A stretch of 64,000 bases of DNA from JAMXLO01 sp963819855 (GCA_963819855.1 CAWFYC010000014.1:186001-250000); one strand, 5' to 3'. Counted from the stretch's first letter, positions 14,518 through 24,261 are shown. The notes: generated by a model from the letters alone, not told the origin. Numbers and translations are program-made.

Positions 14518-15516
14518 TCAATTCATATCGATCGGCGGATACTCCCGAAAGACGTTGGTGGCGGTGACCAAGGTGTGGTGTGTCACCATGCGCGGAGGCA
14601 GCGTCTCGCCGGCAAGCACACGCATCGCGAGCGGCAGCACGTCGTAGCCGTAGCGGTCCATGTAGTAAGCGACCGAGCCGAGCACGACGCTGCTGCGATT
14701 GTTGGGATCGATCTCCTTCTTCTCGCTGACCCCGCCATGGATGTTGCGGTCAAGTCCCTGGCTGACGATGACGCAGTCGCTCTGCCGGCGGTTCATCTCG
14801 ATCGCATTCTTCGCGTAGACCGCGGCCAGGTCGTCCAGGGTCGCGATCAGCAGCCGTTGGCTACGCTCTGTCCGCAAAAACTTCGTCAACAGCGCATCGG
14901 CACGCACGGACTGTCCGCCGGTATCGAGCGACGCGAACTTCAGCGTGGGCAGAGACTCCTGCACGGCTTCGGTGATACCCTGTACGCGGTCGCTGATGGC
15001 GGGGCCAGGATCGGCAAGGTCGCCGATGAGAACGCCAAGTACTTCCTGGCCCGGCCAGGTCTCGCGCGCAAAGTCACCGAGCGCGCGCCCGGCGATACGG
15101 CCGGCGACGCGGTTGTCGGGTCCGTAGAGCGGTGCGCCTGGCAATGGGTCGACCAGTGCGAGAGCTGGAATGGCTGCCGAGGCAAGATGTCGAGCGATCT
15201 CCGCATTCGCATCGGCGTCGGCATTGTATTCGATCAGCAGATCGACTTTGGCGGCGATCGCCGCGTCGGCATTGACGATGGCGCGGTCGGGATCTCCGGC
15301 ATTGTCGAAATACAGCATGTCGACCGGCAGGTTGCGTGCCGCCAACTCGAAACTGCGGCGCAGCTCCAGTCCCGTGAAGCCCAGCCCCTCGAGCGTCACG
15401 CCCGGCGTTTCGTCGAGATTGGCGAGTGCAATCCGGAAGCGCCGCGTCTCGGCCCGCGCGGGGCCGAGACTACAGGCCAACAGTCCGGCCAGGAGCGGCC
15501 GGCGCCGCAGTGCCAT
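14518..15516 (-). CDS. Periplasmic sugar-binding-protein-like protein (LacI/RbsB fold)
   Basis: A 332-aa protein with an export leader (MALRRRPLLAGLLACSLGPARA) and the two-lobe type I periplasmic-binding fold: FRIALANLDETPGV, a repeated LLIEYNADADANAEIARHL segment, VLGVLIGDLADPG and a C-terminal DRYGYDVLPLAMRVLAGE. Proteins of this group bind sugars for ABC import or two-component sensing. No transporter gene adjoins it. It ends 27 bp from the convergent propeller-like gene and starts only 4 bp after the cyclase gene, so those two form a minus-strand unit. Confidence 0.75.
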   Translation of the reverse strand: MALRRRPLLAGLLACSLGPARAETRRFRIALANLDETPGVTLEGLGFTGLELRRSFELAARNLPVDMLYFDNAGDPDRAIVNADAAIAAKVDLLIEYNADADANAEIARHLASAAIPALALVDPLPGAPLYGPDNRVAGRIAGRALGDFARETWPGQEVLGVLIGDLADPGPAISDRVQGITEAVQESLPTLKFASLDTGGQSVRADALLTKFLRTERSQRLLIATLDDLAAVYAKNAIEMNRRQSDCVIVSQGLDRNIHGGVSEKKEIDPNNRSSVVLGSVAYYMDRYGYDVLPLAMRVLAGETLPPRMVTHHTLVTATNVFREYPPIDMN

Positions 15517-15519
15517 ACG

Positions 15520-16542
15520 CTACTGGATCGCCTCGATGTTGACGAAGGTGCCGGTCAGGCCGACCGCCTTCGGCACCGTCATGTTCAGGAAGAAGGTGGC
15601 CCGGCCCGATTGCGCGGCGACGCCCGAGATCAGGTCGGTGCGCACGTTCTCCATGATGTGGATGCCGTTGTCGGTCAGCAGGATCTTGTGCACCGGGAAC
15701 GCCTCGGTTGTATCCTCGGGCGGAATCACCTCGACCGCCCAGGTGTCGGCGCCGACGCCGACCACCTTCTGCGACGCGAGCCACGTCGCCGCCGACTTGC
15801 TGAGGCCAGGCTCGCTGCCGTTATAGGCCGCGTTCTGCGCCGGGAACTGCTGGAACAGGTCGCCCCAGCCGGTGTTGATGAACACCACGTCACCCTCGCG
15901 CAGGGTGACGTTGTACAGCTTCAGGCCAGCCTGCAAATCAGCCTCGGTGATCACCGTGCCGCCATCGAGGCAGGGGTTCTTGCAGGCGGCATTGGCCTTC
16001 AGCTTGCCGGCGGCCTGGAACACCTTCACCGCGTCGATGATCACCCCGCGTGTGGCGAACGTCTTGATGTTCTCCAGGCCAAGCCGCTTGAGATAGTTCT
16101 GGGTGACGTATTTCCCCATCGGCGTCTGATTATAGTAGCAGTCCTGGATGCCGATGTGGCCCATGCCGTCGACATGCGTACCGACGTGGCTCTGGCTGAG
16201 ATACGTATCTTCCATGTAGCTCAGCTTGTTCTTGCCGTATTCCGCGCCCGGTACGACGGCGAAGCTGGTCAGAATGGTCTTGGTGAACCGCGTGCCGAAC
16301 AGCGGTACGCCATCGACCAGGTTGTTGGCCATGGGCGTGACCACGCCGGTCTGGATCTCGGCCGCAGCGGCCTTGGTGACGGCGGGAGTGACGCGGTTGG
16401 TCGCGCCGGTCTGATCGTCCGGGCCGAACGGTGACGGCGCGACGACGGCCTTGCAGTCGGCCTGGGCGAAGGCGGGCACCGACGGGGCGAGTAGCGACAC
16501 CACGGCGATACCCATGAATGCGGCGAGTCCGGCGATTTTCAT
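15520..16542 (-). CDS. Exported cyclase-family metal hydrolase (kynurenine-formamidase-like fold)
   Basis: A 340-aa protein with a clear signal peptide (MKIAGLAAFMGIAVV...AFAQA). The metal-binding motif of the cyclase/KynB family, HVGTHVDGMGH, lies near residue 120, and a second conserved region is REGDVVFINTGWGDLF. Family members hydrolyse amides or lactones with Zn or Mn; a periplasmic version is less usual. ATG 16542 is chosen for the signal peptide; residues upstream in the frame are non-conserved. Substrate unknown. Confidence 0.82.
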   Translation of the reverse strand: MKIAGLAAFMGIAVVSLLAPSVPAFAQADCKAVVAPSPFGPDDQTGATNRVTPAVTKAAAAEIQTGVVTPMANNLVDGVPLFGTRFTKTILTSFAVVPGAEYGKNKLSYMEDTYLSQSHVGTHVDGMGHIGIQDCYYNQTPMGKYVTQNYLKRLGLENIKTFATRGVIIDAVKVFQAAGKLKANAACKNPCLDGGTVITEADLQAGLKLYNVTLREGDVVFINTGWGDLFQQFPAQNAAYNGSEPGLSKSAATWLASQKVVGVGADTWAVEVIPPEDTTEAFPVHKILLTDNGIHIMENVRTDLISGVAAQSGRATFFLNMTVPKAVGLTGTFVNIEAIQ

Positions 16543-16955
16543 GTTCGTTTTCCCCCTGCGCCAATTGCGCGCGCGATTTTCGACACGCGCGTGAAGGGAG
16601 GATGGCATACTCGGTAAAGTTGCGCCAACTGCCGTATTATGGCTTACCGCGAGCCCCCGCAGCCTTCGCGATAAGTTGACTGCCACACTGCGAGGGTGCG
16701 CGTTCGGTCTATGATGTCGGGGCCGTTTATTACTGTGCCGTCTGGCCGCCGAAACGGTGCCGGCGCCAGCCAGACACAACATCAGTGAAAGTTTGCACAA
16801 CATGTGATTCTTCCGTGACAGTCGCCGCGCTCGATTTCACGACGCACCGTCTGACACATAACCTCGCGCCTGCTTGCAACTGCAACCGTTCGCCTGCGAA
16901 GATGCCGGCCGACAAAGCAAAGAGCCGCAACAAGGCTCCAGAGGAGGAACTCGCC
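16543..16955. other. Divergent intergenic region between the cyclase and MFS genes
   Basis: 413 bp without a convincing gene. It must hold the promoters of both divergent genes. A short G/C-alternating inverted repeat (about 16567-16592, including the palindrome ACGCGCGT) lies 30-50 bp upstream of the cyclase start. The sequence is slightly richer in A+T around 16780-16830. No sigma-70 boxes could be called with confidence. Confidence 0.4.
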
Positions 16956-18335
16956 GTGAGCCCGTCCGGAGCCATCGCATCAACCGATCTCGCCGGTCCG
17001 CTGGAGCAAAGCTACCGCGATCGTTCCGCCGCCTTCCGGGCAGCGAGTGATTCGACGCGCCTTACCCGCACGCACTGGCATATCGCGATCGCCAACGGCC
17101 TCGGTTGGGGCTTCGATGGGATGGACGGCGTGATATTCGCCCTGGCAACGCCACTCGTCATCAAGGATTTCGGCGTCACGCTCCCCGAGTATCGCAGCGG
17201 GCTGCAAATCTCGCTGTTGGTCGGCATCCTCGGCATGTATGTCTGGCCCTGGCTGGCCGACCGCTATGGCCGGCGCACGCTGCTCGCCATCAACATTGCG
17301 CTGTTCTCGCTGCTGATGCCGGTCGTGGCGGTGACCACGACGTTTGCCGCCTTCGTCGCGGTGCGTTGCGCGATCAACTTCGCACTCAACGGCGAATGGT
17401 CGCTTGGCTCGATGCTGGTCGCCGAGACCTGGCCGGCACACATGCGCGGCCGGGTGATCGGCATCAATCGCGGCACCTGGTGCTTCGGCGCGGCACTGGC
17501 AGGGGTCATCACCACATTCATCATCGCCGAATGGGGCTGGCGCATCGCCTGCGTGGTGCCCGCGGTGGTGGCGCTGCTCGCGGTCTATGTTCGGATCGGC
17601 TTGCCGGAATCGCCCTATTGGGTCCGTCTGCAGGACCGTAAGCGCCGCATCAAGGAGGCGCAGGCCGCCGGCCTGCCGCTGCTGTCCGCCGATCAGGCCT
17701 GGCTCGACAAGGCGGCGAAGGTCCCCATCCGTCAGCTCTTCCTGCCCGATATGCTGCACAACACCGCGGCGGCGACGTTCATCGCCTGTTGCAGCACGAT
17801 CATCTACGGCACGGTCGGCGGCTGGATGCCGCTCTATCTGGCACAGGAACGACATTGGTCCACCGCGGCGTATGGCACGTTCTACATCTGGTGGGGACTG
17901 GTCGGCTTTCTCGGCCTGTTGGCGGCGGGGCTGATCGCCGACCGTTTCGGGCGCAAACCGGCGTTCTACGTCATGTTGGTGCAAGGCGCGGTGTTCCTGA
18001 CGCTGTGGGTGTTCGCCGAGAGCGATACCGAGCTGTGGGTCTACGGATTGCTGTGGAGCATCGGTTTCCTCGGTTTCTGGGCGCCCGCGATGATACTGAC
18101 GGCAGAGATCTATCCGACGCGCATCCGTGGCGTCGGCAACGGTTTCTCCTGGGCGGTGGCCTGGCTGGTCGGCTTCGTGCTGTGGCCGTTCGTTACGATC
18201 GGCATCCAGCAGAGCACCGGCTCGTTCGCCAAGGCGTTCCTGATCGTGCCGGTGGCGATGCTGCTGATGGGCGTCGGCATCTGGCTGTTCACGCCCGAGC
18301 ACAAGGGCAAGGAGCTGGATGCGATCGCGAACTAA
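16956..18335 (+). CDS. MFS transporter (sugar/organic acid:H+ symporter type)
   Basis: A 459-aa protein with 12 predicted membrane segments in two halves. Loop motif WLADRYGRRT between TM2 and TM3 and its counterpart LIADRFGRKPA in the second half identify the major facilitator superfamily. The segment GWGFDGMDGVIFALATPLVI in TM1 resembles the aromatic-acid/metabolite:H+ symporters. GTG 16956 is preferred because AGAGGAGG lies 9 bp before it; the frame stays open 57 codons further up but those are not transporter-like. Substrate unknown. Its 3' end overlaps the C13 peptidase gene by 17 bp. Confidence 0.85.
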   Translation: MSPSGAIASTDLAGPLEQSYRDRSAAFRAASDSTRLTRTHWHIAIANGLGWGFDGMDGVIFALATPLVIKDFGVTLPEYRSGLQISLLVGILGMYVWPWLADRYGRRTLLAINIALFSLLMPVVAVTTTFAAFVAVRCAINFALNGEWSLGSMLVAETWPAHMRGRVIGINRGTWCFGAALAGVITTFIIAEWGWRIACVVPAVVALLAVYVRIGLPESPYWVRLQDRKRRIKEAQAAGLPLLSADQAWLDKAAKVPIRQLFLPDMLHNTAAATFIACCSTIIYGTVGGWMPLYLAQERHWSTAAYGTFYIWWGLVGFLGLLAAGLIADRFGRKPAFYVMLVQGAVFLTLWVFAESDTELWVYGLLWSIGFLGFWAPAMILTAEIYPTRIRGVGNGFSWAVAWLVGFVLWPFVTIGIQQSTGSFAKAFLIVPVAMLLMGVGIWLFTPEHKGKELDAIAN

Positions 18336-19152
18336 CTCAACCGGGAACCGCATCGGCCGGATCGCAAGGTCCGGCTTGCTTGCCGCGGTGGCCGGTGCGA
18401 CGTTTGCCCTGGTCGCGTTGGGAGGATGCGCCGAACCGCAGACCACGCTGCTCGCCCAGCAACAACAGGCGACAAATGAGCCGACACAGGGCAGGCGATT
18501 GTTCTATATCGGCCTCGGGCTGTATTCCGAATCGTGGTCCGAGAACGATGTTGTAGAGCTGGCAGATAAGCTGCAATCGGCAAGCCGGTATCGCGTCGTG
18601 GCGATGATAGCGAGCAACCTCACATCGGCTGCAAGGCAGTATCCCATTGCCGATGACGCCGCGATCGCGGCATTGGTCGACACGGCGGCACGGCAGGCAG
18701 GTCCGGACGACATCGTGTTCGTCGATATCAGCTCGCACGGATCGCCGCGGGTGCTGGCACGCAAGGTCGGCAACGGGCCGCCGACCGCGCTGTCGTCGCG
18801 CGAACTCGCACGCAAGCTCGAACCGCTCGCCGGACATCCGACCGTGGTCGTGATTTCGGCCTGCTACTCCGGTTCGCTGATTCGCGATCTGCGCAAGCCC
18901 GAGCGGATCATCATTACCGCGGCACGCACCGACCGCAGCTCGTTCGGCTGCGCGCCCGGCAATCGACATACGTTCTTTGGCGACGCCGAGTTGCACGCCT
19001 TCGGTCAGCAGGACCGCAGCCTGCATCAGGTGTTCGATGCGATCCGCGCCGAAGTGGCACGTATGGAAGCGCAGAGTCGCTACCAGCCCTCCGAACCGCA
19101 GGTGTGGGTCGGTGCCGATGCGGCCAATCTGTACGACGCGCCGGCATTCTGA
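18319..19152 (+). CDS. C13-type (legumain-like) cysteine peptidase, lipoprotein
   Basis: A 277-aa predicted lipoprotein: hydrophobic leader followed by the lipobox ALGGC (Cys about residue 37). The caspase-like fold of clan CD is indicated by FYIGLGLYSESWSENDV, the catalytic His in DISSHGSPR and the catalytic Cys in VVISACYSGSL. Bacterial C13 proteins are thought to process or cleave envelope proteins. It begins inside the end of the MFS gene (17-bp overlap), so the two are probably co-transcribed. The 3' end faces the epoxide hydrolase. Confidence 0.85.
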   Translation: MRSRTNSTGNRIGRIARSGLLAAVAGATFALVALGGCAEPQTTLLAQQQQATNEPTQGRRLFYIGLGLYSESWSENDVVELADKLQSASRYRVVAMIASNLTSAARQYPIADDAAIAALVDTAARQAGPDDIVFVDISSHGSPRVLARKVGNGPPTALSSRELARKLEPLAGHPTVVVISACYSGSLIRDLRKPERIIITAARTDRSSFGCAPGNRHTFFGDAELHAFGQQDRSLHQVFDAIRAEVARMEAQSRYQPSEPQVWVGADAANLYDAPAF

Positions 19153-19162
19153 ACAGCGCAGG

Positions 19163-20317
19163 CTATCGCAGCGGCCGGAAGAATGCGCTGATCTCGTCGG
19201 CCAACGCCTCGGGCTGCTCCATTGCGGCGAAGTGCCCGCCGTGCGGCATCACCGTCCAGCGCCGGATGTCGGTGTAGGCGCGCGTGGCGAGCGAGCGCGG
19301 CGGACGCAGGATTTCGCGCGGAAATTCGCAATATCCGGTCGGCACGCCGACACTGCCGCCGTCCGGGATCGGCCACGGCCGATGCATGCGGAAGTAATAC
19401 GGAAAGAACGAGGAGCCGATCGCGCCGGTGAACCAGTATAGGCTGATATTCGCCAACAACTGGTCGCGGGTATACACGCTTTCCACGTCGCCGCCGCAGT
19501 CGGACCAGGCGCGAAATTTTTCGATGATCCACGCCGCCAGGCCGGCGGGCGAGTTGGTCAGGCCGAAGCTGAGTGTCTGCGGCCGCGTGCCCTGGATCGC
19601 CTGATAGCCGGTCTCTTCCCGGAGCCAGTGCGCCAGTTCATCGAGGTACTTGCGTTCCTCCGGTGTCGGGTCGGCGAGCATGCTGCCATCGCGCCGCACC
19701 GCGAGCAGATTGATGTGGATGCCGATCAGCTTGTCGGCATGCGCGTACCCCATGCGTGATGCGGTGATACCGCCCCAGTCGCCGCCCTGCGCGGCGAAAC
19801 GCCGATAGCCGAGCGTCTCAGTCATCAGATCGGCCAGGCAGTCGGCGATCTCCTCGATGCCGAAGCGCTTCTGGCCTGGGCGGAACGACAGCCCGTATCC
19901 TGGCAGCGATGGTGCGACGACGGTGAACGCATCAGCCGGATCGCCGCCGAAGCGCGCGGGGTCGGTGAGGCGGGGAATCAGTTCGAGGAACTCGAACACC
20001 GAACCGGGCCAACCGTGCATCAGCAGCAGCGGGCAGGGGTTCGGTCCGTTGCCCGCCACGTGCAGGAAATGCACGTCGATGTCATGCAATGGGACCTTGA
20101 ACTGCGGGAACGCATTCAGCCGGGCCTCCTGTGCCCGCCAGTCAAAGACGGCACGCCAGTACTCGGTGAGCCCGCGCAGGTACTCGACATTGGTGCCATA
20201 GGCCCATGGCTCGCCGGGCGCCTGATCCGGGAACCGCGTGCGGCCGAGGCGCTCGCGCAGATCGGCGATTGCTTCGTCAGCAACGGTCAGGGTGAAGGTC
20301 TCCGGCTGGGCGCTCAT
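19163..20317 (-). CDS. Epoxide hydrolase (EPHX1-type alpha/beta hydrolase)
   Basis: A 384-aa protein with the N-terminal epoxide-hydrolase domain (VADEAIADLRERLGRTRFP...WRAQEARLNAFPQFK) followed by an alpha/beta-hydrolase domain. It shows the oxyanion motif HGWPGS, the nucleophile Asp in AAQGGDWGG and the catalytic His in MPHGGHFAAME. The enzyme opens epoxides to diols via an enzyme ester. ATG 20317 gives the normal N-terminus. It stands alone between the C13 peptidase and the Hint protein. Confidence 0.88.
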   Translation of the reverse strand: MSAQPETFTLTVADEAIADLRERLGRTRFPDQAPGEPWAYGTNVEYLRGLTEYWRAVFDWRAQEARLNAFPQFKVPLHDIDVHFLHVAGNGPNPCPLLLMHGWPGSVFEFLELIPRLTDPARFGGDPADAFTVVAPSLPGYGLSFRPGQKRFGIEEIADCLADLMTETLGYRRFAAQGGDWGGITASRMGYAHADKLIGIHINLLAVRRDGSMLADPTPEERKYLDELAHWLREETGYQAIQGTRPQTLSFGLTNSPAGLAAWIIEKFRAWSDCGGDVESVYTRDQLLANISLYWFTGAIGSSFFPYYFRMHRPWPIPDGGSVGVPTGYCEFPREILRPPRSLATRAYTDIRRWTVMPHGGHFAAMEQPEALADEISAFFRPLR

Positions 20318-20535
20318 CCGCTGTCCTCCATTGTTACCTCGATTTGATCCCGCTCGGCGCATTCTGGCAACCGGCGCCGACCGGCACGGGATGCGGTTGC
20401 ATCAGTGTCTGCTCATCCACGGGAAAGTTCTCTATGATGAGCGTCGCGTTAGAGGACGCAAGCAGGTTGTTCGCACGCAAATTGCGATCCTGGCACGGCG
20501 ACGGCAGCGGGCTGAGTCATCGTGGAGAAAACCAA

Positions 20536-22248
20536 ATGGCGAGGACATTTGTCTGGACTGGCGCGCAGGACACGAACTTCGACAACGCTGAGAACTGGAA
20601 TGACGTCACGGATGGACTGAACCCGGCTACGAACGTGCCAGGCGCGCAGGACACCGCAGAGTTCATCACTGGTGGTGGCACGATTTCCGGCACGGGTAAC
20701 GTGGCTGCGTTACTGTTCAGTGGTGCCGATCCATGGGCGTTGAGCGGCGGGGCGCTTCTGACGGTTACGGTCGGTTTCACCGACACCGGCACATTGACGA
20801 TCCAGAACGGCGCGACGATTACCAGTCCTAATCTAAACTCTGCCTTCGCTCCGACCGCCGTGATCGACAGTTTCAGTGCCGGCAGTACGGCCGTGCTGCG
20901 GGTGGATGGTGCGGGTTCCGACTTTTTCATGACCGCGAGTTTCGCGGCGGCGGATATTGGCACTACCGGCATTGGGTCGCTGATCGCCACAAATGGCGGC
21001 ACCGTCATCCTCGCCGGCCATGTTTTTATCGGCGCGGCGCCTGACCAGAGCAGCATCCAGGTCGATGGCAGATCGAGTGTTGAAATTGGTACAGCGGCGG
21101 CCAAGGCCGCCGCCGGCGCCGTCACGGTCGATGCCTTCACAGCCATGCGTGGCATCCACACCCTCGAGGGAAGCGGAACGATCGTCGGTAATCTGGTGGA
21201 CAACTACGTTGTCATCGCGCAGCCACGAGCCTCCGATGCGCCGATCGAGATCACCGGGGCGGTGACTGGCAACGGTCTCAGTCCCATCGGCATCCAGGAC
21301 GGAGCAATACTGCAGCTCAATTCATCCTTCGCAAGTTCCGAGAGTGTCCAATTCATGCACCAGCCGAATTCCGTTGCCGTGCCAACGTTGCGGCTTCTCG
21401 ATCCATCGGCGTTCACGGGTGCACTCTACGATTTTGCCAGTCCTGGCGATACGCTGGAACTCGTTGGACAGAAGGTCACCGGCGCCAGCCGCAGCGGCTC
21501 GACAATGACGGTAAGTCTGTCGGAGGGCGGTCCCTTGAGGTTCAACCTGGCCGGCGCTGTGTCAGCGTCTCTTATCTCCGCGGGTAGCGACGTTCTTGTC
21601 GCCTCCGCGACAACACCTTGCTTCCGTGCCGGCACGCTGATCGCCACGCCCGTGGGGGACGTTGCGGTCGAAAAGCTGCGCACAGGCGACGCGGTCGTCG
21701 CGGCGAGGGGAGGCAACGAGCGGGTGGTGTGGATTGGTCGTCGTCTGGTAGATTGCAGGCACCATCCCGATCCGAAACAGATCTGGCCGGTGTGCGTAAC
21801 AGCCGGTGCCTTTGGGCCGAATCAGCCTCGACGTGACCTCTGGCTGTCCCCGGACCATGCCGTTTATCGCGAGGGCGTGCTCATCCCCATTAAATACCTC
21901 ATCAACGGCAGCTCAATTGCGCAGGTGTCGCTAAACGAAGTGACCTACTACCACGTTGAACTGCGTCGGCATGACGTGCTCCTGGCCGAGGGGCTACCGG
22001 TGGAGTCTTACCTCGACACCGGGGACCGCTCGAATTTCACAAATGATGATGCGGTTGTACGGTTTTTTCCTGACTTCTCCGGTCCGTCGCCGGATGCCAC
22101 TACGGTGTGGGAGGCACTTGGTTGCGCACGCCTGGTTGTCTGCGGTCCAGAGCTTGAGGCCGTCCGAGCTCTGCTGACTGTCCAGATGCTCACCGCCGCT
22201 CAGGCAATCGCGACCATACACCCTCAGCCGGTTCCACGACGTCGGTAG
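20536..22248 (+). CDS. Beta-helix passenger protein with C-terminal Hint domain
   Basis: A 570-aa protein. The first 420 residues are low in charge and rich in Gly, Ala, Thr and Ser, with short strands resembling autotransporter-like beta-helix passengers (TFVWTGAQDTNFDNAENWNDV at the start). Around residue 425 a Hint (hedgehog/intein, Hint_2 type) domain begins: ATTPCFRAGTLIATPVGDVAVEKLRTGDAV, where Cys is the potential autoprocessing residue, then LSPDHAVYREGVLIPIKYLING. No Sec signal is visible. GGAGAA lies 9 bp before ATG 20536. Such proteins are common in Acetobacteraceae, and their role is unknown; self-cleavage or cross-linking at the cell surface is inferred. Confidence 0.78.
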   Translation: MARTFVWTGAQDTNFDNAENWNDVTDGLNPATNVPGAQDTAEFITGGGTISGTGNVAALLFSGADPWALSGGALLTVTVGFTDTGTLTIQNGATITSPNLNSAFAPTAVIDSFSAGSTAVLRVDGAGSDFFMTASFAAADIGTTGIGSLIATNGGTVILAGHVFIGAAPDQSSIQVDGRSSVEIGTAAAKAAAGAVTVDAFTAMRGIHTLEGSGTIVGNLVDNYVVIAQPRASDAPIEITGAVTGNGLSPIGIQDGAILQLNSSFASSESVQFMHQPNSVAVPTLRLLDPSAFTGALYDFASPGDTLELVGQKVTGASRSGSTMTVSLSEGGPLRFNLAGAVSASLISAGSDVLVASATTPCFRAGTLIATPVGDVAVEKLRTGDAVVAARGGNERVVWIGRRLVDCRHHPDPKQIWPVCVTAGAFGPNQPRRDLWLSPDHAVYREGVLIPIKYLINGSSIAQVSLNEVTYYHVELRRHDVLLAEGLPVESYLDTGDRSNFTNDDAVVRFFPDFSGPSPDATTVWEALGCARLVVCGPELEAVRALLTVQMLTAAQAIATIHPQPVPRRR

Positions 22249-22350
22249 ATTCGCACGACCTGTGGCGCCCGCCGGTAGCGGACTCCACCGGGGTGACGAT
22301 TTCAACGATGCCAGCCACCTGCGCCAGCGAAGCGTCAGTATCACAACACC

Positions 22351-22518
22351 AGAGCATATTCGGCCTGACCGGAAACTCATGCGATCACTTGGCTCTCGAT
22401 GGGTTTCGCTACGCTCTACCCATCCTACGGCAATACGTGCTCGCCAACTCGTAGGATGGGTAGAGCGCAGCGAAACCCATCGTCACATAGCGAACCCACT
22501 TTGTCGGAAAACCGCTCT
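22351..22518. repeat. MITE-like palindromic element, copy B
   Basis: About 167 bp. Ends GAGCATATTCGG... and ...AAAACCGCTC are followed on the right by TAG (TA flank); the left flank is CA, a mutated TA. The core is a large hairpin: GATGGGTTTCGCTACGCTC and the TACCCATCCTAC arm, then GTAGGATGGGTAGAGCGCAG and GAAACCCATC, with a loop of about 20 bases. It is alone in the 328-bp gap between the Hint gene and the HpaB-type gene; the remaining bases there show nothing else. Confidence 0.8.
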
Positions 22519-22576
22519 AGACTCCTTGTCAGATAACCCGGGCAGCCTGCATTAAGTTGGCGAAGTCACGGCACGC

Positions 22577-24115
22577 TCAACCTGCACTTTCCGCGCCCAC
22601 CCATGTCTCGCCCGTCCATCCATTCTCGTCGTAATCCGCCATGCACTGATCAACCAGCGCCTCCATCGCCGCCAGATCACCGCCACGTTCCGCTCCGGTC
22701 AGCGTCTGCGCCCGAATATCCTCCCAGCCGCCGGCATAGTTGCGTTCGTACAGTTCGTGCCTGCCGCCGAATTCGGTGCCGATGGCATCCCACAGCAGTT
22801 TCATGATCTTGATCCGCTCTTTGTACTCGATGCCATGCGAGCCGCGCACATAGCGTCGCAGATACGGCTCGATTGCCGGATTGGAAAAATCCCTCACCGA
22901 CGACGGCAGGTAGATCAGCGCCGATGTCACCGTGCGCTCGACGATGTCCTTCAAACGCGGGTACGCATCCGGCGCGAACACACGATACGCCAGCCCCGCG
23001 CGCAGGTTGGGCAGCACCGCGTCGCCCACCCACGGATCCGGGTCATTCGCCATGGCGTTGGACAGCGACCAGAACAGATTGCGCCAAGCGATCGCCTCGC
23101 CCAGTTGCACCTGGTTGCCGCGCGCCTCGTCACCGCCGGTGCAGCGCAGCGCCTTGGCCAGCAGGCCGCAGATGAAGTCGAGTTTCACCGCGAACCGCGT
23201 GCAGCCCTGGAACTGGAAGCCGTGCATGAAGCCGGAGCGGGGGTAGAAGCTCAGCACCCGCGCCGGGTCGCGGTAGATGAACACGTCCTCCCAGGGCACG
23301 AACACGTTGTCCAGGATGAAGATCGCGTCGTTCTCGTCGAACCGCGACGACAGCGGGTAGTCGAACGGCGATCCGTTCAGCGTCGCAGCCTTCTCGTACG
23401 ACGTGCGGCAGATCAGCTTCAGCCCCGGCGCGTCGATCGGCACCATGAACATGAGCGACATGTCCAGGTCCTCGGTCGCGGTCTTCGAGCTCTGGCCCAT
23501 GAAATTGTAGTGGGTGATGGCGGCCGAGGTGGCGACCACCTTTGCCCCGGAAACGATGATACCGGCGTCGGTCTCCTTCTGCACCGACACATAGACGTCC
23601 TTCACCTGCTCGGCCGGCTTCTGCCGGTCGATCGGCGGATTGACGATGGCGTGGTTCATGAACGGCACGGTTTCCTGCGCGCGCTTGTACCAGGTGCGGG
23701 CGTTGCCGGCGTACGGGCCGTAGTATTCGGCGTTGCCGCCCAACGTGTTCGAATACGCCGCCTTGTAGTCGGGCGTGCGGCCCATCCAGCCATAGGTCAT
23801 GCGCGACCACTCGGCGATTGCCGTCTGAGCGCCCCGCAGGTCCTCGCGCGAGCGCGGCACGCGGAAGAAGCGATGGGTGTATCCACCCGAGCCGGTGTCG
23901 GTGGGGCAGGTCAGCACGTCGCGACGCTTCGGGTCGTGCAGCGCGTCGTACAGGCGCGCGATCGAGCGCACGGAATTGCGTAGGGCAGGGTGGGTGGTCA
24001 CGTCCGGCACGCGTTCGCCGTCTATGTATATTTCGCGGCCGTCGCGCAGCGATTGCATGTACTCGGCGCCGGTGTAGGGGCGGGTGCGGTCGGCGATGAC
24101 GTCTTCGGGTCTCAT
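22577..24115 (-). CDS. HpaB-family FADH2-dependent aromatic hydroxylase (4-hydroxyphenylacetate 3-monooxygenase type)
   Basis: A 512-aa oxygenase component that uses reduced flavin and O2 to ortho-hydroxylate phenols. Family signatures are TGAEYMQSLRDGREIYIDGERV at the N-terminus, TYGWMGRTPDYK, the substrate/flavin loop THYNFMGQSSKTATEDLDM, and FVPWEDVFIYRDP. Length is normal. No flavin reductase (HpaC) is nearby, so one encoded elsewhere must supply FADH2. A divergent VOC-fold gene 146 bp away could have encoded a ring-cleavage or accessory step. Confidence 0.88.
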   Translation of the reverse strand: MRPEDVIADRTRPYTGAEYMQSLRDGREIYIDGERVPDVTTHPALRNSVRSIARLYDALHDPKRRDVLTCPTDTGSGGYTHRFFRVPRSREDLRGAQTAIAEWSRMTYGWMGRTPDYKAAYSNTLGGNAEYYGPYAGNARTWYKRAQETVPFMNHAIVNPPIDRQKPAEQVKDVYVSVQKETDAGIIVSGAKVVATSAAITHYNFMGQSSKTATEDLDMSLMFMVPIDAPGLKLICRTSYEKAATLNGSPFDYPLSSRFDENDAIFILDNVFVPWEDVFIYRDPARVLSFYPRSGFMHGFQFQGCTRFAVKLDFICGLLAKALRCTGGDEARGNQVQLGEAIAWRNLFWSLSNAMANDPDPWVGDAVLPNLRAGLAYRVFAPDAYPRLKDIVERTVTSALIYLPSSVRDFSNPAIEPYLRRYVRGSHGIEYKERIKIMKLLWDAIGTEFGGRHELYERNYAGGWEDIRAQTLTGAERGGDLAAMEALVDQCMADYDENGWTGETWVGAESAG

Positions 24116-24261
24116 GCTGTCTCCTGACGGGGCGCCGCGACGGTCAACGTGGCCGACTATGCCTCATACCGCCCTGGCATCCCACACATCCCGTTGGGGT
24201 TCCCGGTCTCCGGAGCTAGCTTCGCCCGAGCACACGCGAACACCCGAGGGGAGAACAGCCA

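Noticed and set aside
18337..19026. A minus-strand frame opposite the C13 peptidase as a separate gene
   Set aside because: No recognisable domain, and it is entirely covered by a lipoprotein gene with catalytic motifs on the other strand.
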